DNA from: an uncultured Bacillota bacterium
Lineage (GTDB): Bacteria; Bacillota_I; Bacilli_A; RF39; UBA660
Length of the DNA: 7,425 nt
Reading direction: 5' to 3'
NCBI GenBank assembly: GCA_948466105.1
Contig: CAOJZR010000027.1
Location: forward strand, 1-7,425
The position numbers were made by a program, and so were the translations under genes. This document shows positions 1 through 6,141 of the stretch, piece by piece; the first letter of the stretch is position 1; every line of letters starts with the position of its first letter. Under the pieces are notes generated by a model. The model worked only from the letters and a program-made list of their open reading frames with translations, was not told the origin of the DNA and did no database searches.

Positions 1-22
1 TTTACTATTTATATAGTATCAT

Positions 23-60
23 AGATTATAAAAAAAAGAAATATAATTTTTTATAGATCT
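23..60. repeat. AT-rich imperfect inverted repeat
   Basis: AGAT plus TATAAAAAA (23-35) is the inverse of TTTTTTATA plus ATCT (47-60), with one bulged G at 56 and an 11-nt loop. Because it is nearly all A and T, chance is a fair explanation. Apart from this and the two hairpins nearby, I see no gene or site in 1-207. Confidence 0.35.
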
Positions 61-80
61 TTTCCTATTTAATAATCAAA

Positions 81-96
81 GGTTATTTTTCTAACC
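81..96 (-). terminator. Possible weak terminator hairpin downstream of pheT
   Basis: GGTTA pairs with TAACC (5 bp) around a 6-nt loop, and the minus strand continues with TTTGATTATT. It has the only G-C pairs of any hairpin in this noncoding tail, but the stem is short and the U-run broken. Confidence 0.25.
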
Positions 97-195
97 ATCT
101 TTTATCTTAAAATACACAAGTTTTAAATAACATTATTATTTTACTTCTTTTACTTTTATTAGCAGTTTAAATACCTAACACATATTTATAATTTA

Positions 196-213
196 AAATA
201 GATTCATCTATTT
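196..213 (-). terminator. Possible weak terminator hairpin at the pheT end
   Basis: AAATAGA pairs with TCTATTT around a TGAA loop, with the pheT stop codon inside the stem, followed by TTAAATTATAAAT. The stem is almost all A-T and the U-run is poor, so it is only a candidate 3' end for the pheST transcript. Confidence 0.3.
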
Positions 214-2580
214 ATTTCTTAAAATTCCTCCTAAATCAGTAACTCGCGTAATAATATTACTAAAAAGAGTATTTACTTCCTCATCACTTAATGTTTTCGT
301 GACATCTTGAAATGTTAAAGAAAAGGCAATTGATTTTTTATTAGAATCAATATTCTCCCCTCTATAGACATCAAAAACTTCTACATTAGTAAGTAATTTA
401 CCACCTGCTTTTTTAATTACTTTTATGATTTCTTCACTTGTAATATTGTTATCTAATATAAAAGCAACATCTTTATTAACACTAGGATATTTGCATATTT
501 CTTTATATTTTATCGCTCTTACTTTTTTAGTCAAAAGCTTATCAACATTAATTTCAAAAACATATATTTCTTTTTTATTTATTTGAGGATGAATTTGTCC
601 TAAAAAGCCAATAACTTCATTATCTAAAATTATTTGAGCTCCTCTTTTAGGATGCATACTATTTATTTCATCCTTTTTAAACACATATCTATCTTTAAAC
701 CCTAAATAGTCAAGAATATTTTCAACTATTCCTTTTAAAAGATAAAAGTCAGTTTTTAAATTAATCTTTAAAAAGTTATTATTTATATAATTACCATAAA
801 TAAGACCACTAACAAGCGTTTCTTCAAAATAACCTTCATTTATCTTATAATATCTACTACCTACTTCATAGATAAAAATATCTTTAATATTACGAGCTAT
901 ATTATAATTAAACACTTCAATTAAAGAAGAAATGAGACTTTTTCTTAAAACACTATTATTTTCACTCATAGGTGATAGCAAACTAATTGTTTCTAAATTT
1001 TCAATAGTAAAATTATCAACAACGTCTTTATTTACAAGTGAATAGGTTAAAACCTGATTTAATCCTAAAGAACTTAAACGGTTTCTAAGTTCATAAATCA
1101 TTGTTTGCTTTAAAGAACGACTACCTTTTCTTATTTCTAAAACTGGTTGTTTGCCTTTAAGACCATCATAGCCATGTATTCGGCCTACCTCTTCAATCAA
1201 ATCTTCTTTAATATTAACATCTAAACGCCTAGTCGGAACTATCACTTCTAGGTTATCTTTAACATTAACTTCAAATTTTAGCCGTTTAAAAATATCAATA
1301 ACTTGTTCTAATTTTAAATCAAGACCTAAGACACTATTTATTTTTTCTAAAGATATATTTATTTTTTTAGCTTCTTTATTTGTCTTATCAAAACTTACTG
1401 TTGCATTAGTAATAGTTGCATCAGCATACTTTTCAAGTAAATGGCAAGCTCTATCTAAGGCAAGTTTTGTTCTATTAGGATCAAGGCCTTTTTCAAAGCG
1501 ATTGCTAGCTTCACTTCGTAAAATATTTTTAGCCGTTTTTCTAATACTATAAGAATCAAATATGGCACTCTCAATAAAAATGTTTTTTGTGGTTTCCTCT
1601 ACTTCTGTTTCCAAGCCTCCCATAACACCAGCTAAAGCTACAATTTTCTCATCATTAGCAATAACAATATCATCTTCATTTAAAGTTCGTTCAATATTAT
1701 CTAAAGTTGTTAATGCTTCCTTAGCTAATGCCTGTCTAACAATTATCTTATTACCAAGCTTATCTGCATCAAAGAAATGAAGGGGTTGGCCATATTCAAG
1801 CATCACATAATTACTAATATCAACAACGTTATTAATTGATCTAATTCCACTAGCCATAAGACGATTTTTAATAAAATCAGGACTTGGTTTTATCTTAACA
1901 TTAACAACTTTCCGCCCTAAGTAAAGGGAGCAATTTGGGGTTTTAACTTCAAGTTTTAACTTATCATCTATTTTTTCTTCTTTAAAGATAGTTGCAGGCA
2001 TTTTAACATCACAATTATAAACAGCACCTACTTCATAAGCAAAACCAATAACACTAAGCAAATCAGCTCGATTAGCGGTTAATTCAAAATCAATTATTTC
2101 ATCATCTAAATTAAGAGCTTTTAAAGCATCATCACCAACAATAGCACTATCATCTAAAATATGGATACCATTTTTATCTTCTTCAGTTAAATATTTTTCA
2201 TCAATGCCTAGTTCAGCTATAGAGCAAAGCATTCCACAAGAGTCGAAACCTGCTAGTTTAGCTTCTTTAATAACAATACCCCCTGGAAGTTTAGCCCCTA
2301 TTTTAGCAACAATTACTTTAATTCCTTCGCGTACATTAGGTGCGCCGCATACTATTTGTTTAATTTCATCACCAATATTTACTTTACATATATGTAATTT
2401 TTTAGAATCAAGGTGATTTTGGCATTCAATTACTTGACCAACAACTAAACAAGTAGCCTCAACTTGCTTTTTAATTTCTTCATATTCATTACCAACTAAA
2501 ACCATTTTTTCAGCTAATTCATTATATGATATATTACTAATATCTATATAATCATTTAGAAACTTTTTACTTAGCTTCAT
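208..2580 (-). CDS. pheT: Phenylalanyl-tRNA synthetase beta subunit
   Basis: Beta subunit of the cytoplasmic alpha2-beta2 phenylalanyl-tRNA synthetase, which charges tRNA-Phe; in this family the beta chain binds tRNA and hydrolyses mischarged Tyr-tRNA-Phe. The 790-aa length is typical of bacterial PheT. Domains in order: an EMAP-like tRNA-binding domain (about residues 43-142, with CGAPNV and GMLCS), the B3/B4 editing domain (about 205-370, with [27 protein letters not shown] and [14 protein letters not shown]), B5 (about 400-468), the catalytic-like core (about 472-685) and a C-terminal ferredoxin-fold anticodon-binding domain (about 697-789, opening with PSVNKDVAF). The open frame extends 11 codons further upstream, but the ATG at 2580 gives the family N-terminus [14 protein letters not shown] and has a Shine-Dalgarno sequence. 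It overlaps pheS by 14 nt and ends in TAG. No truncation or lost motif was seen. Confidence 0.97.
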   Translation of the reverse strand: MKLSKKFLNDYIDISNISYNELAEKMVLVGNEYEEIKKQVEATCLVVGQVIECQNHLDSKKLHICKVNIGDEIKQIVCGAPNVREGIKVIVAKIGAKLPGGIVIKEAKLAGFDSCGMLCSIAELGIDEKYLTEEDKNGIHILDDSAIVGDDALKALNLDDEIIDFELTANRADLLSVIGFAYEVGAVYNCDVKMPATIFKEEKIDDKLKLEVKTPNCSLYLGRKVVNVKIKPSPDFIKNRLMASGIRSINNVVDISNYVMLEYGQPLHFFDADKLGNKIIVRQALAKEALTTLDNIERTLNEDDIVIANDEKIVALAGVMGGLETEVEETTKNIFIESAIFDSYSIRKTAKNILRSEASNRFEKGLDPNRTKLALDRACHLLEKYADATITNATVSFDKTNKEAKKINISLEKINSVLGLDLKLEQVIDIFKRLKFEVNVKDNLEVIVPTRRLDVNIKEDLIEEVGRIHGYDGLKGKQPVLEIRKGSRSLKQTMIYELRNRLSSLGLNQVLTYSLVNKDVVDNFTIENLETISLLSPMSENNSVLRKSLISSLIEVFNYNIARNIKDIFIYEVGSRYYKINEGYFEETLVSGLIYGNYINNNFLKINLKTDFYLLKGIVENILDYLGFKDRYVFKKDEINSMHPKRGAQIILDNEVIGFLGQIHPQINKKEIYVFEINVDKLLTKKVRAIKYKEICKYPSVNKDVAFILDNNITSEEIIKVIKKAGGKLLTNVEVFDVYRGENIDSNKKSIAFSLTFQDVTKTLSDEEVNTLFSNIITRVTDLGGILRNK

Positions 2581-3628
2581 TACTATTTCCCCCTTCAATA
2601 CGGTTAAAATCATTTAAAAATCTAAGATCATTAGTATAAAATTGCCTAATATCATTAATGCCATATTTAAGCATTGCAACTCGTTCTGGACCAATTCCAA
2701 AAGCAAAGCCTGTATATTTTTGAGCATCATAGCCACAATTTTCAAGGACATGTGGATGAACCATTCCCGACCCTAAAATCTCAATCCATCCAGTTTGCTT
2801 ACAAACACTACACCCTTTACCACCACATTTAAAACAACTGACATCAACTTCAATTGATGGTTCTGTAAAAGGGAAAAAACTTGGACGAAAACGTATTTCA
2901 CGGTTTTCACCAAACATCTTTCGTGCAAATTGTTCTAAGGTACCTTTTAAATCAGCTAAACTAATATTTTCGCCAACAACAAGACCTTCTATTTGCGTAA
3001 ATTGATGAGAGTGAGTAGCATCGTCATTATCCCGACGATATGTCTTACCTGGGCAAATAATTCTGATTGGTCCTTTTTCTTTATTATTTTCCATAGTTCT
3101 AGCTTGTACAGGTGAAGTTTGGGTACGAAGCAACATTTCTTCAGTTATGTAGAAACTATCCTGACTATCACGAGCAGGATGACCTTTAGGAAGATTTAAT
3201 TTTTCAAAATTATATAAATCCTGTTCTACTTCTGGTCCTTCTACAACGTCATAGCCCATTGATATAAATAAATCTTCAATTTCATTAATGATTCTTTGAA
3301 TTGGATGAATACTTCCTACTTTTATTTTGGTAGCAGGTAAGGTTATATCAATATCTTCTTCTATTAATCTTGCATTTAATTCTTCTTCATCAATACTTTG
3401 CTGTTTTGCATTTATCATACTTGTTATTTTAGCTTTAAATTCATTTAATTTTTTACCAAATTCTTTTTTTTCACTTACCTCTAAAGTACTCATAATACTA
3501 GATAAATCATTTATAAGTCCTTTTTTGCCAAGATAGGCAACTTTTATATCATTTAATTCTTTAGTTGTATTAATATCTTGTAACTTGTCTATTACTTCTT
3601 TTTCAATAGTACTTATTTTTTCAAACAT
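2567..3628 (-). CDS. pheS: Phenylalanyl-tRNA synthetase alpha subunit
   Basis: Catalytic alpha subunit of class II phenylalanyl-tRNA synthetase; with PheT it activates phenylalanine with ATP and transfers it to tRNA-Phe in the cytoplasm. The 353-aa length fits the bacterial family. An N-terminal charged helical arm (about residues 1-90), expected to form the tRNA-contacting coiled coil, is followed by the catalytic domain. Motif 1 is near 108-133 ([20 protein letters not shown]). Motif 2 is near 194-218 ([22 protein letters not shown]). FTEPS is near 254-258. Motif 3 is near 307-317 ([11 protein letters not shown]) and NDLRFL follows. Cys 265, 268, 273 and 276 form a CxxC-CxxC cluster as in many Firmicutes PheS proteins. 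The ATG at 3628 is chosen for its strong ribosome binding site; the GTG 8 codons upstream lies within the T-box terminator stem. The gene is controlled by the upstream T-box. Confidence 0.97.
   Translation of the reverse strand: MFEKISTIEKEVIDKLQDINTTKELNDIKVAYLGKKGLINDLSSIMSTLEVSEKKEFGKKLNEFKAKITSMINAKQQSIDEEELNARLIEEDIDITLPATKIKVGSIHPIQRIINEIEDLFISMGYDVVEGPEVEQDLYNFEKLNLPKGHPARDSQDSFYITEEMLLRTQTSPVQARTMENNKEKGPIRIICPGKTYRRDNDDATHSHQFTQIEGLVVGENISLADLKGTLEQFARKMFGENREIRFRPSFFPFTEPSIEVDVSCFKCGGKGCSVCKQTGWIEILGSGMVHPHVLENCGYDAQKYTGFAFGIGPERVAMLKYGINDIRQFYTNDLRFLNDFNRIEGGNSNEAK
2589..2595 (-). promoter_or_regulatory. pheT ribosome binding site inside pheS
   Basis: AAGGGGG lies 8 nt before the ATG at 2580, inside the last codons of pheS. 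It decides the pheT start against the upstream in-frame start at 2613. Its position within translated pheS suggests coupled translation, which would keep the two subunits near equal amounts. Confidence 0.75.
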
Positions 3629-3634
3629 AACTTT

Positions 3635-3640
3635 CCTCCT
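3635..3640 (-). promoter_or_regulatory. pheS ribosome binding site
   Basis: A perfect AGGAGG stands 6 nt before the ATG at 3628. It fixes the pheS start. It lies just after the T-box terminator U-run, so it is transcribed only when the leader reads through. Confidence 0.9.
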
Positions 3641-3642
3641 AT

Positions 3643-3672
3643 AAAAAAACACCTCCTAATAAGGACGTGTTT
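3643..3672 (-). terminator. T-box intrinsic terminator (leader attenuator)
   Basis: AAACAC (3672-3667) pairs with GUGUUU (3652-3647), and UCCU (3665-3662) pairs with AGGA (3657-3654), with a UAUU tetraloop and one G-G mismatch between the two helices. A run of seven U (3649-3643) follows, partly used by the stem. It overlaps the antiterminator and precedes the pheS ribosome binding site. It may also stop read-through from the four upstream genes, which show no terminator of their own. Confidence 0.85.
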
Positions 3673-3690
3673 AAACGTGGTACCACCTTA
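3660..3690 (-). promoter_or_regulatory. T-box antiterminator
   Basis: This 31-nt element folds without mismatches. UAAGG pairs with CCUUA, then comes a 7-nt bulge UGGUACC, then ACGU pairs with ACGU around a UUAAAC loop. UGGU would pair with the ACCA end of uncharged tRNA-Phe. The 3' half (ACGUCCU) is shared with the terminator stem, so the two folds exclude each other. Confidence 0.88.
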
Positions 3691-3764
3691 ATTTATAACC
3701 TAAATTATCTCTTTTGACTATAACGCGTCACCGTTATATATTTTGTATATAAAGCTCTAAAGAT

Positions 3765-3767
3765 GAA
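3765..3767 (-). promoter_or_regulatory. T-box specifier codon UUC
   Basis: Within the 3' side of the Stem I internal loop the RNA reads GAA-UUC-A. UUC followed by a purine is the usual layout of a specifier that pairs with the GAA anticodon of tRNA-Phe. The assignment comes from the drawn helices on both sides and agrees with the pheST genes downstream. Confidence 0.88.
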
Positions 3768-3863
3768 TTCACAAAGTATACTGTTAGTTTTCATCACCCA
3801 CTAACTTTCTCTAAAGTATTTAAACTTTGCTACTACTTCTTTGTCATTGCTTATGTCTTTATT

Positions 3864-3893
3864 ATTATAACATATTTACATAAAGTTAGTAAA
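3864..3893 (-). promoter_or_regulatory. Sigma-A-type promoter of the T-box-pheST operon
   Basis: A TTTACT -35 box (3893-3888) and a perfect TATAAT -10 box (3869-3864) are separated by 18 nt. The expected start near 3857 gives a leader that begins just before T-box Stem I. The -35 box starts 4 nt after the stop codon of the nucleotidase gene, so the intergenic region is fully used. Confidence 0.75.
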
Positions 3894-3896
3894 GAT

Positions 3897-4463
3897 TTAT
3901 TTTTCTAAAAGATATTTAGCTAAATCTAACCAGTTATCTATGCGAATAATTCCCAATTTATCTAGTTCTTGCTTACTAATGTTTTTATTATGATAAGCAG
4001 TAAATAAGTATTTTACAGCATTATTTCCAACCAAATTTTCGATTTTATCATCAATTCTAATATCGCAATTAATAACTTGTTTAGAACTAGTAAAAATATA
4101 CTTTTTGGGATCTAAAAAAGGAAAATGTTGATTTAAAAAATTATATTTATTTTTAGCATTATCGCCAGCATAATCCGGTACGTCACGCCAGATATAATCA
4201 GTTGTAATATAAACATCATAATACTTACATATTTCTTCTAATACTTCCTTGCAATTATCAACAATATCAACATAATCATAAAGATTTTGGTTGATGAAAA
4301 ATTTAAAGAAAGCGTCCTTTTTGTCACCTAGTAAATCTTGTCTATAATAAGAAACATTATCAGGTTCTTCAACTTTTTCGCCTAAAAATTTTTCCATTAA
4401 TCGTGATAATCCATTAATTGTTATCACATCATCCATATCTAACATTATAGTTTTTTTATTCAT
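3897..4463 (-). CDS. HAD-family 5'(3')-deoxyribonucleotidase-like protein (NT5C type)
   Basis: A 188-aa cytoplasmic HAD-superfamily phosphatase resembling the 5'-nucleotidase, deoxy, type C family (B. subtilis YorS/YqfW-like). Members of this family remove phosphate from nucleoside monophosphates; the substrate here is not known. Motif I is DMDDV (Asp9 the expected nucleophile, Asp11 the general acid). Motif II is near ITTD (Thr87/Thr88). Lys128 could be the motif III lysine. The acidic motif IV is DIRIDDKIENL (Asp134, Asp138, Asp139). All the catalytic positions appear present, so it is probably active. The ATG at 4463 has AGAGGTG 5 nt upstream. It lies 34 nt after the membrane protein gene and is probably the last gene of the ftsK-led unit. 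It ends in TAA immediately before the pheST promoter. Confidence 0.85.
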   Translation of the reverse strand: MNKKTIMLDMDDVITINGLSRLMEKFLGEKVEEPDNVSYYRQDLLGDKKDAFFKFFINQNLYDYVDIVDNCKEVLEEICKYYDVYITTDYIWRDVPDYAGDNAKNKYNFLNQHFPFLDPKKYIFTSSKQVINCDIRIDDKIENLVGNNAVKYLFTAYHNKNISKQELDKLGIIRIDNWLDLAKYLLEK

Positions 4464-4497
4464 AAATACACCTCTGATATTGTATAGAAATTAAACA

Positions 4498-5676
4498 TTA
4501 TTTAATTTTCTCATATTCAATGTCACTCACATCATATTTTTGGCGATTAGATATATATCTTAATAATTTCTGTGAAATATAACCAATTAAAGCTAATATA
4601 AAAAAGTAAATAAAACCAAATACTGTAAAAGTTGGTTCGGATTCTTGAAACAAACTAATCATAGCTGCTCCAGCACTCATTGATGTTACTATTGTAAGAC
4701 TATTAACCGATTTGCTAGTAACTTCCGCCTTGATATCTGCAAATTGTTTTTGCGCAGCTGTCACATAGTTTTGAGTCATACTCCATAAATACTGAATATA
4801 CGCAAGGGTATCTTTTAAAGTTTCATATCGATAACCTGAAATTTTTAAAAATTCTACTAATTCTAAATCACTTTTAGCAATTTTTTCTCTTGTTGGCAAA
4901 TATGTTCCCATTTGTTTAATTCTTCCATCAATTAAGTTAATCGTTTTAGCATATCCCTCTAATTTAGTTGTGAATTTTACAATATCGGCTCCTTTAATTC
5001 TAACATTATCTTTTACTTCATCTATTTTTTGCCAAACAATTCGGTGAATATTTAAGTATCTATGAAGTTGACCTTTAAATTCACGAATAAAGATTTGTTC
5101 TTCAATATATCTTTCGATATTTTCAATTGATTGACTTTTATTGTTAATAAAATAGTATTTATCCCCTCTTATAACCTCATATTTATCGTTTTTAAATTCA
5201 AAATATTTTTGCTTTTCAGTTTTTACAAGTAAGTCTTGCATTTCTTCACTTGTTTCATTATCACATACAATAAAATATGGATAAACGCTTTGAATGCTCG
5301 CTAATTCTTTAGGAACAGGAGCTCCTAAACTAAACAAATAATTTAAGGCTGGTGATAACTTATTTTCATAATAATCTTGAACTTTATCAATATCGAAAAA
5401 AAGTGTATCTTTACTAACATTTTTGTTATTTAAAACAATTAAACCATCTTCAAAAATTTTAACACTAATACCTAAACTAGTAGTAAAAACAATAAACTCC
5501 TCGCCTGCAACTCCATAGCTAATACTTCCTAATAATAAATTTTTACGATATTCTTTTAATACATTTTGATCTAATTCTAATTGTGATTTACAATCGCGTA
5601 AAAAATCATAAATTTCTGATAATTGAAGCATGGTGCGTTGAAACCAACCACCAATATAAACATTACTAATATTCAT
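4498..5676 (-). CDS. Uncharacterised protein with two C-terminal membrane segments
   Basis: I do not recognise a named family for this 392-aa protein. The N-terminus has a compact, motif-like stretch (GGWFQRT near residues 9-15, then LSEIYDFL). Residues about 45-175 look like mixed alpha/beta and soluble. Residues about 180-320 are charged and mostly helical, compatible with a long helical bundle or coiled coil. Two hydrophobic segments follow (about 324-343 and 349-369) joined by a very short acidic turn (QESEP), then a basic stretch (LLRYISNRQK) and a charged tail. There is no signal peptide, so the large N-terminal part probably faces the cytoplasm. The architecture recalls CorA-type Mg2+ channels, but I see no GMN motif; that likeness is inference from shape only. 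The start is chosen at 5676, where an AGGGG-like site overlaps the stop codon of the preceding GNAT gene, suggesting coupling. It ends in TAA. Confidence 0.85.
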   Translation of the reverse strand: MNISNVYIGGWFQRTMLQLSEIYDFLRDCKSQLELDQNVLKEYRKNLLLGSISYGVAGEEFIVFTTSLGISVKIFEDGLIVLNNKNVSKDTLFFDIDKVQDYYENKLSPALNYLFSLGAPVPKELASIQSVYPYFIVCDNETSEEMQDLLVKTEKQKYFEFKNDKYEVIRGDKYYFINNKSQSIENIERYIEEQIFIREFKGQLHRYLNIHRIVWQKIDEVKDNVRIKGADIVKFTTKLEGYAKTINLIDGRIKQMGTYLPTREKIAKSDLELVEFLKISGYRYETLKDTLAYIQYLWSMTQNYVTAAQKQFADIKAEVTSKSVNSLTIVTSMSAGAAMISLFQESEPTFTVFGFIYFFILALIGYISQKLLRYISNRQKYDVSDIEYEKIK

Positions 5677-5685
5677 TTTAATCCC

Positions 5686-6126
5686 CTAATCTATTCTTTT
5701 TGTAAAAAATTTAGCATCCATAACTTCAAAGCCATATTTATGATATAGCCCATGCGCTGCTTGTCTAAAATTTTTAGACCATAATTCAACATATTTACAA
5801 TTATGCTCTTTAGCAATTTTAAAACATTCATCTAGTAATTTAGTTCCGATATGCTCTCGTCGTAATTCTTTTTTTACACAGACATGGTTTAAAATCGCAT
5901 AAGTATTCATGTCTTCATAAATAGTAGGAATAATATTGATCTTAGTATGAGCTACAATTTGATTATCAACTACCCCAATCACATATATTTGGTTGCAATC
6001 ATGGGCATTTTCTTTGTATATTTTTTCAGCCTGACTTAAAGATGTTTGTTCATTAAAGCAACTATTACATAATTCTATTATTCCAGCTATATCTTCAAAA
6101 GTAGCAATTTTAAATTCAATTTTCAT
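5686..6126 (-). CDS. GNAT-family N-acetyltransferase
   Basis: A 146-aa soluble protein of the Gcn5-related acetyltransferase fold, which moves an acetyl group from acetyl-CoA to an amine; the substrate cannot be read from the sequence. Motif A is visible as a beta strand LNHVCV (about residues 79-84), then RREHIGTKLL (89-98), the acetyl-CoA pyrophosphate loop with a somewhat reduced RxxGxG/A pattern, then a helix. Motif B is near 112-134 (VELWSKNFRQAAHGLYHKYGFE), with the family's usual A..LY...GF pattern. The N-terminal ATFEDIAGIIEL is the usual first strand and helix. The ATG at 6126 is preceded by GGAG 7 nt upstream. It begins 15 nt after the translocase gene and ends 9 nt before the next gene, so it is probably co-transcribed. 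Ends in TAG. Confidence 0.9.
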   Translation of the reverse strand: MKIEFKIATFEDIAGIIELCNSCFNEQTSLSQAEKIYKENAHDCNQIYVIGVVDNQIVAHTKINIIPTIYEDMNTYAILNHVCVKKELRREHIGTKLLDECFKIAKEHNCKYVELWSKNFRQAAHGLYHKYGFEVMDAKFFTKRID

Positions 6127-6141
6127 TTTTTTACTCCATTT

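Larger units (their letters stand above)
3643..3857 (-). ncRNA. T-box riboswitch leader, phenylalanine-specific
   Basis: This leader RNA senses the charging state of tRNA-Phe and lets transcription continue into pheST when uncharged tRNA accumulates. Stem I can be drawn. Its base helix is AAAGA (3842-3838) with UCUUU (3763-3759). The internal specifier loop has AGUAGUAG on one side and GAAUUCA on the other. An upper helix pairs CAAAGU (3829-3824) with ACUUUG (3777-3772). A distal hairpin pairs GUUAGU (3805-3800) with ACUAAC (3788-3783) around a GGGUGAUGAAA loop. The specifier codon is UUC (Phe). A 7-bp hairpin follows at 3752-3734 and could be stem III. The T-box core AAGGUGGUACCACG lies near 3689-3676. 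The UGGU bulge matches an ACCA tRNA end, as expected for tRNA-Phe with discriminator A. The downstream pheST genes agree with the specifier. The 5' end is estimated from the promoter. Confidence 0.95.

Noticed and set aside
1..207. Small gene or RNA in the noncoding tail
   Set aside because: Minus-strand ATGs there are closed within a few codons, no RNA gene signature is visible, and the sequence is low-complexity A/T.
1562..1780. Plus-strand open frames inside pheT and pheS (also 2204-2416 and 3327-3536)
   Set aside because: They lie opposite highly conserved synthetase domains and give Ser/Ile-rich antisense-like text with no recognisable domain.
2578..2613. Upstream in-frame start of pheT adding 11 residues
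   Set aside because: It lacks the family N-terminus, sits deep in pheS and has no better ribosome binding site than the ATG at 2580, which begins [14 protein letters not shown] after AAGGGGG.
3626..3652. GTG at 3652 as the pheS start
   Set aside because: It falls inside the T-box terminator stem, and the added residues encode the U-run and the real Shine-Dalgarno sequence.
3719..3738. 7-bp hairpin TATAACG/CGTTATA as a separate terminator or operator
   Set aside because: It lies inside the T-box between Stem I and the antiterminator, competes with the neighbouring 3734-3752 hairpin, and has no U-run; it is best read as part of the leader fold.
3875..3893. Inverted repeat TTTAC/GTAAA across the pheST -35 box as an operator
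   Set aside because: Only 5 bp per arm in AT-rich DNA; chance is likely, and the T-box already explains the regulation.
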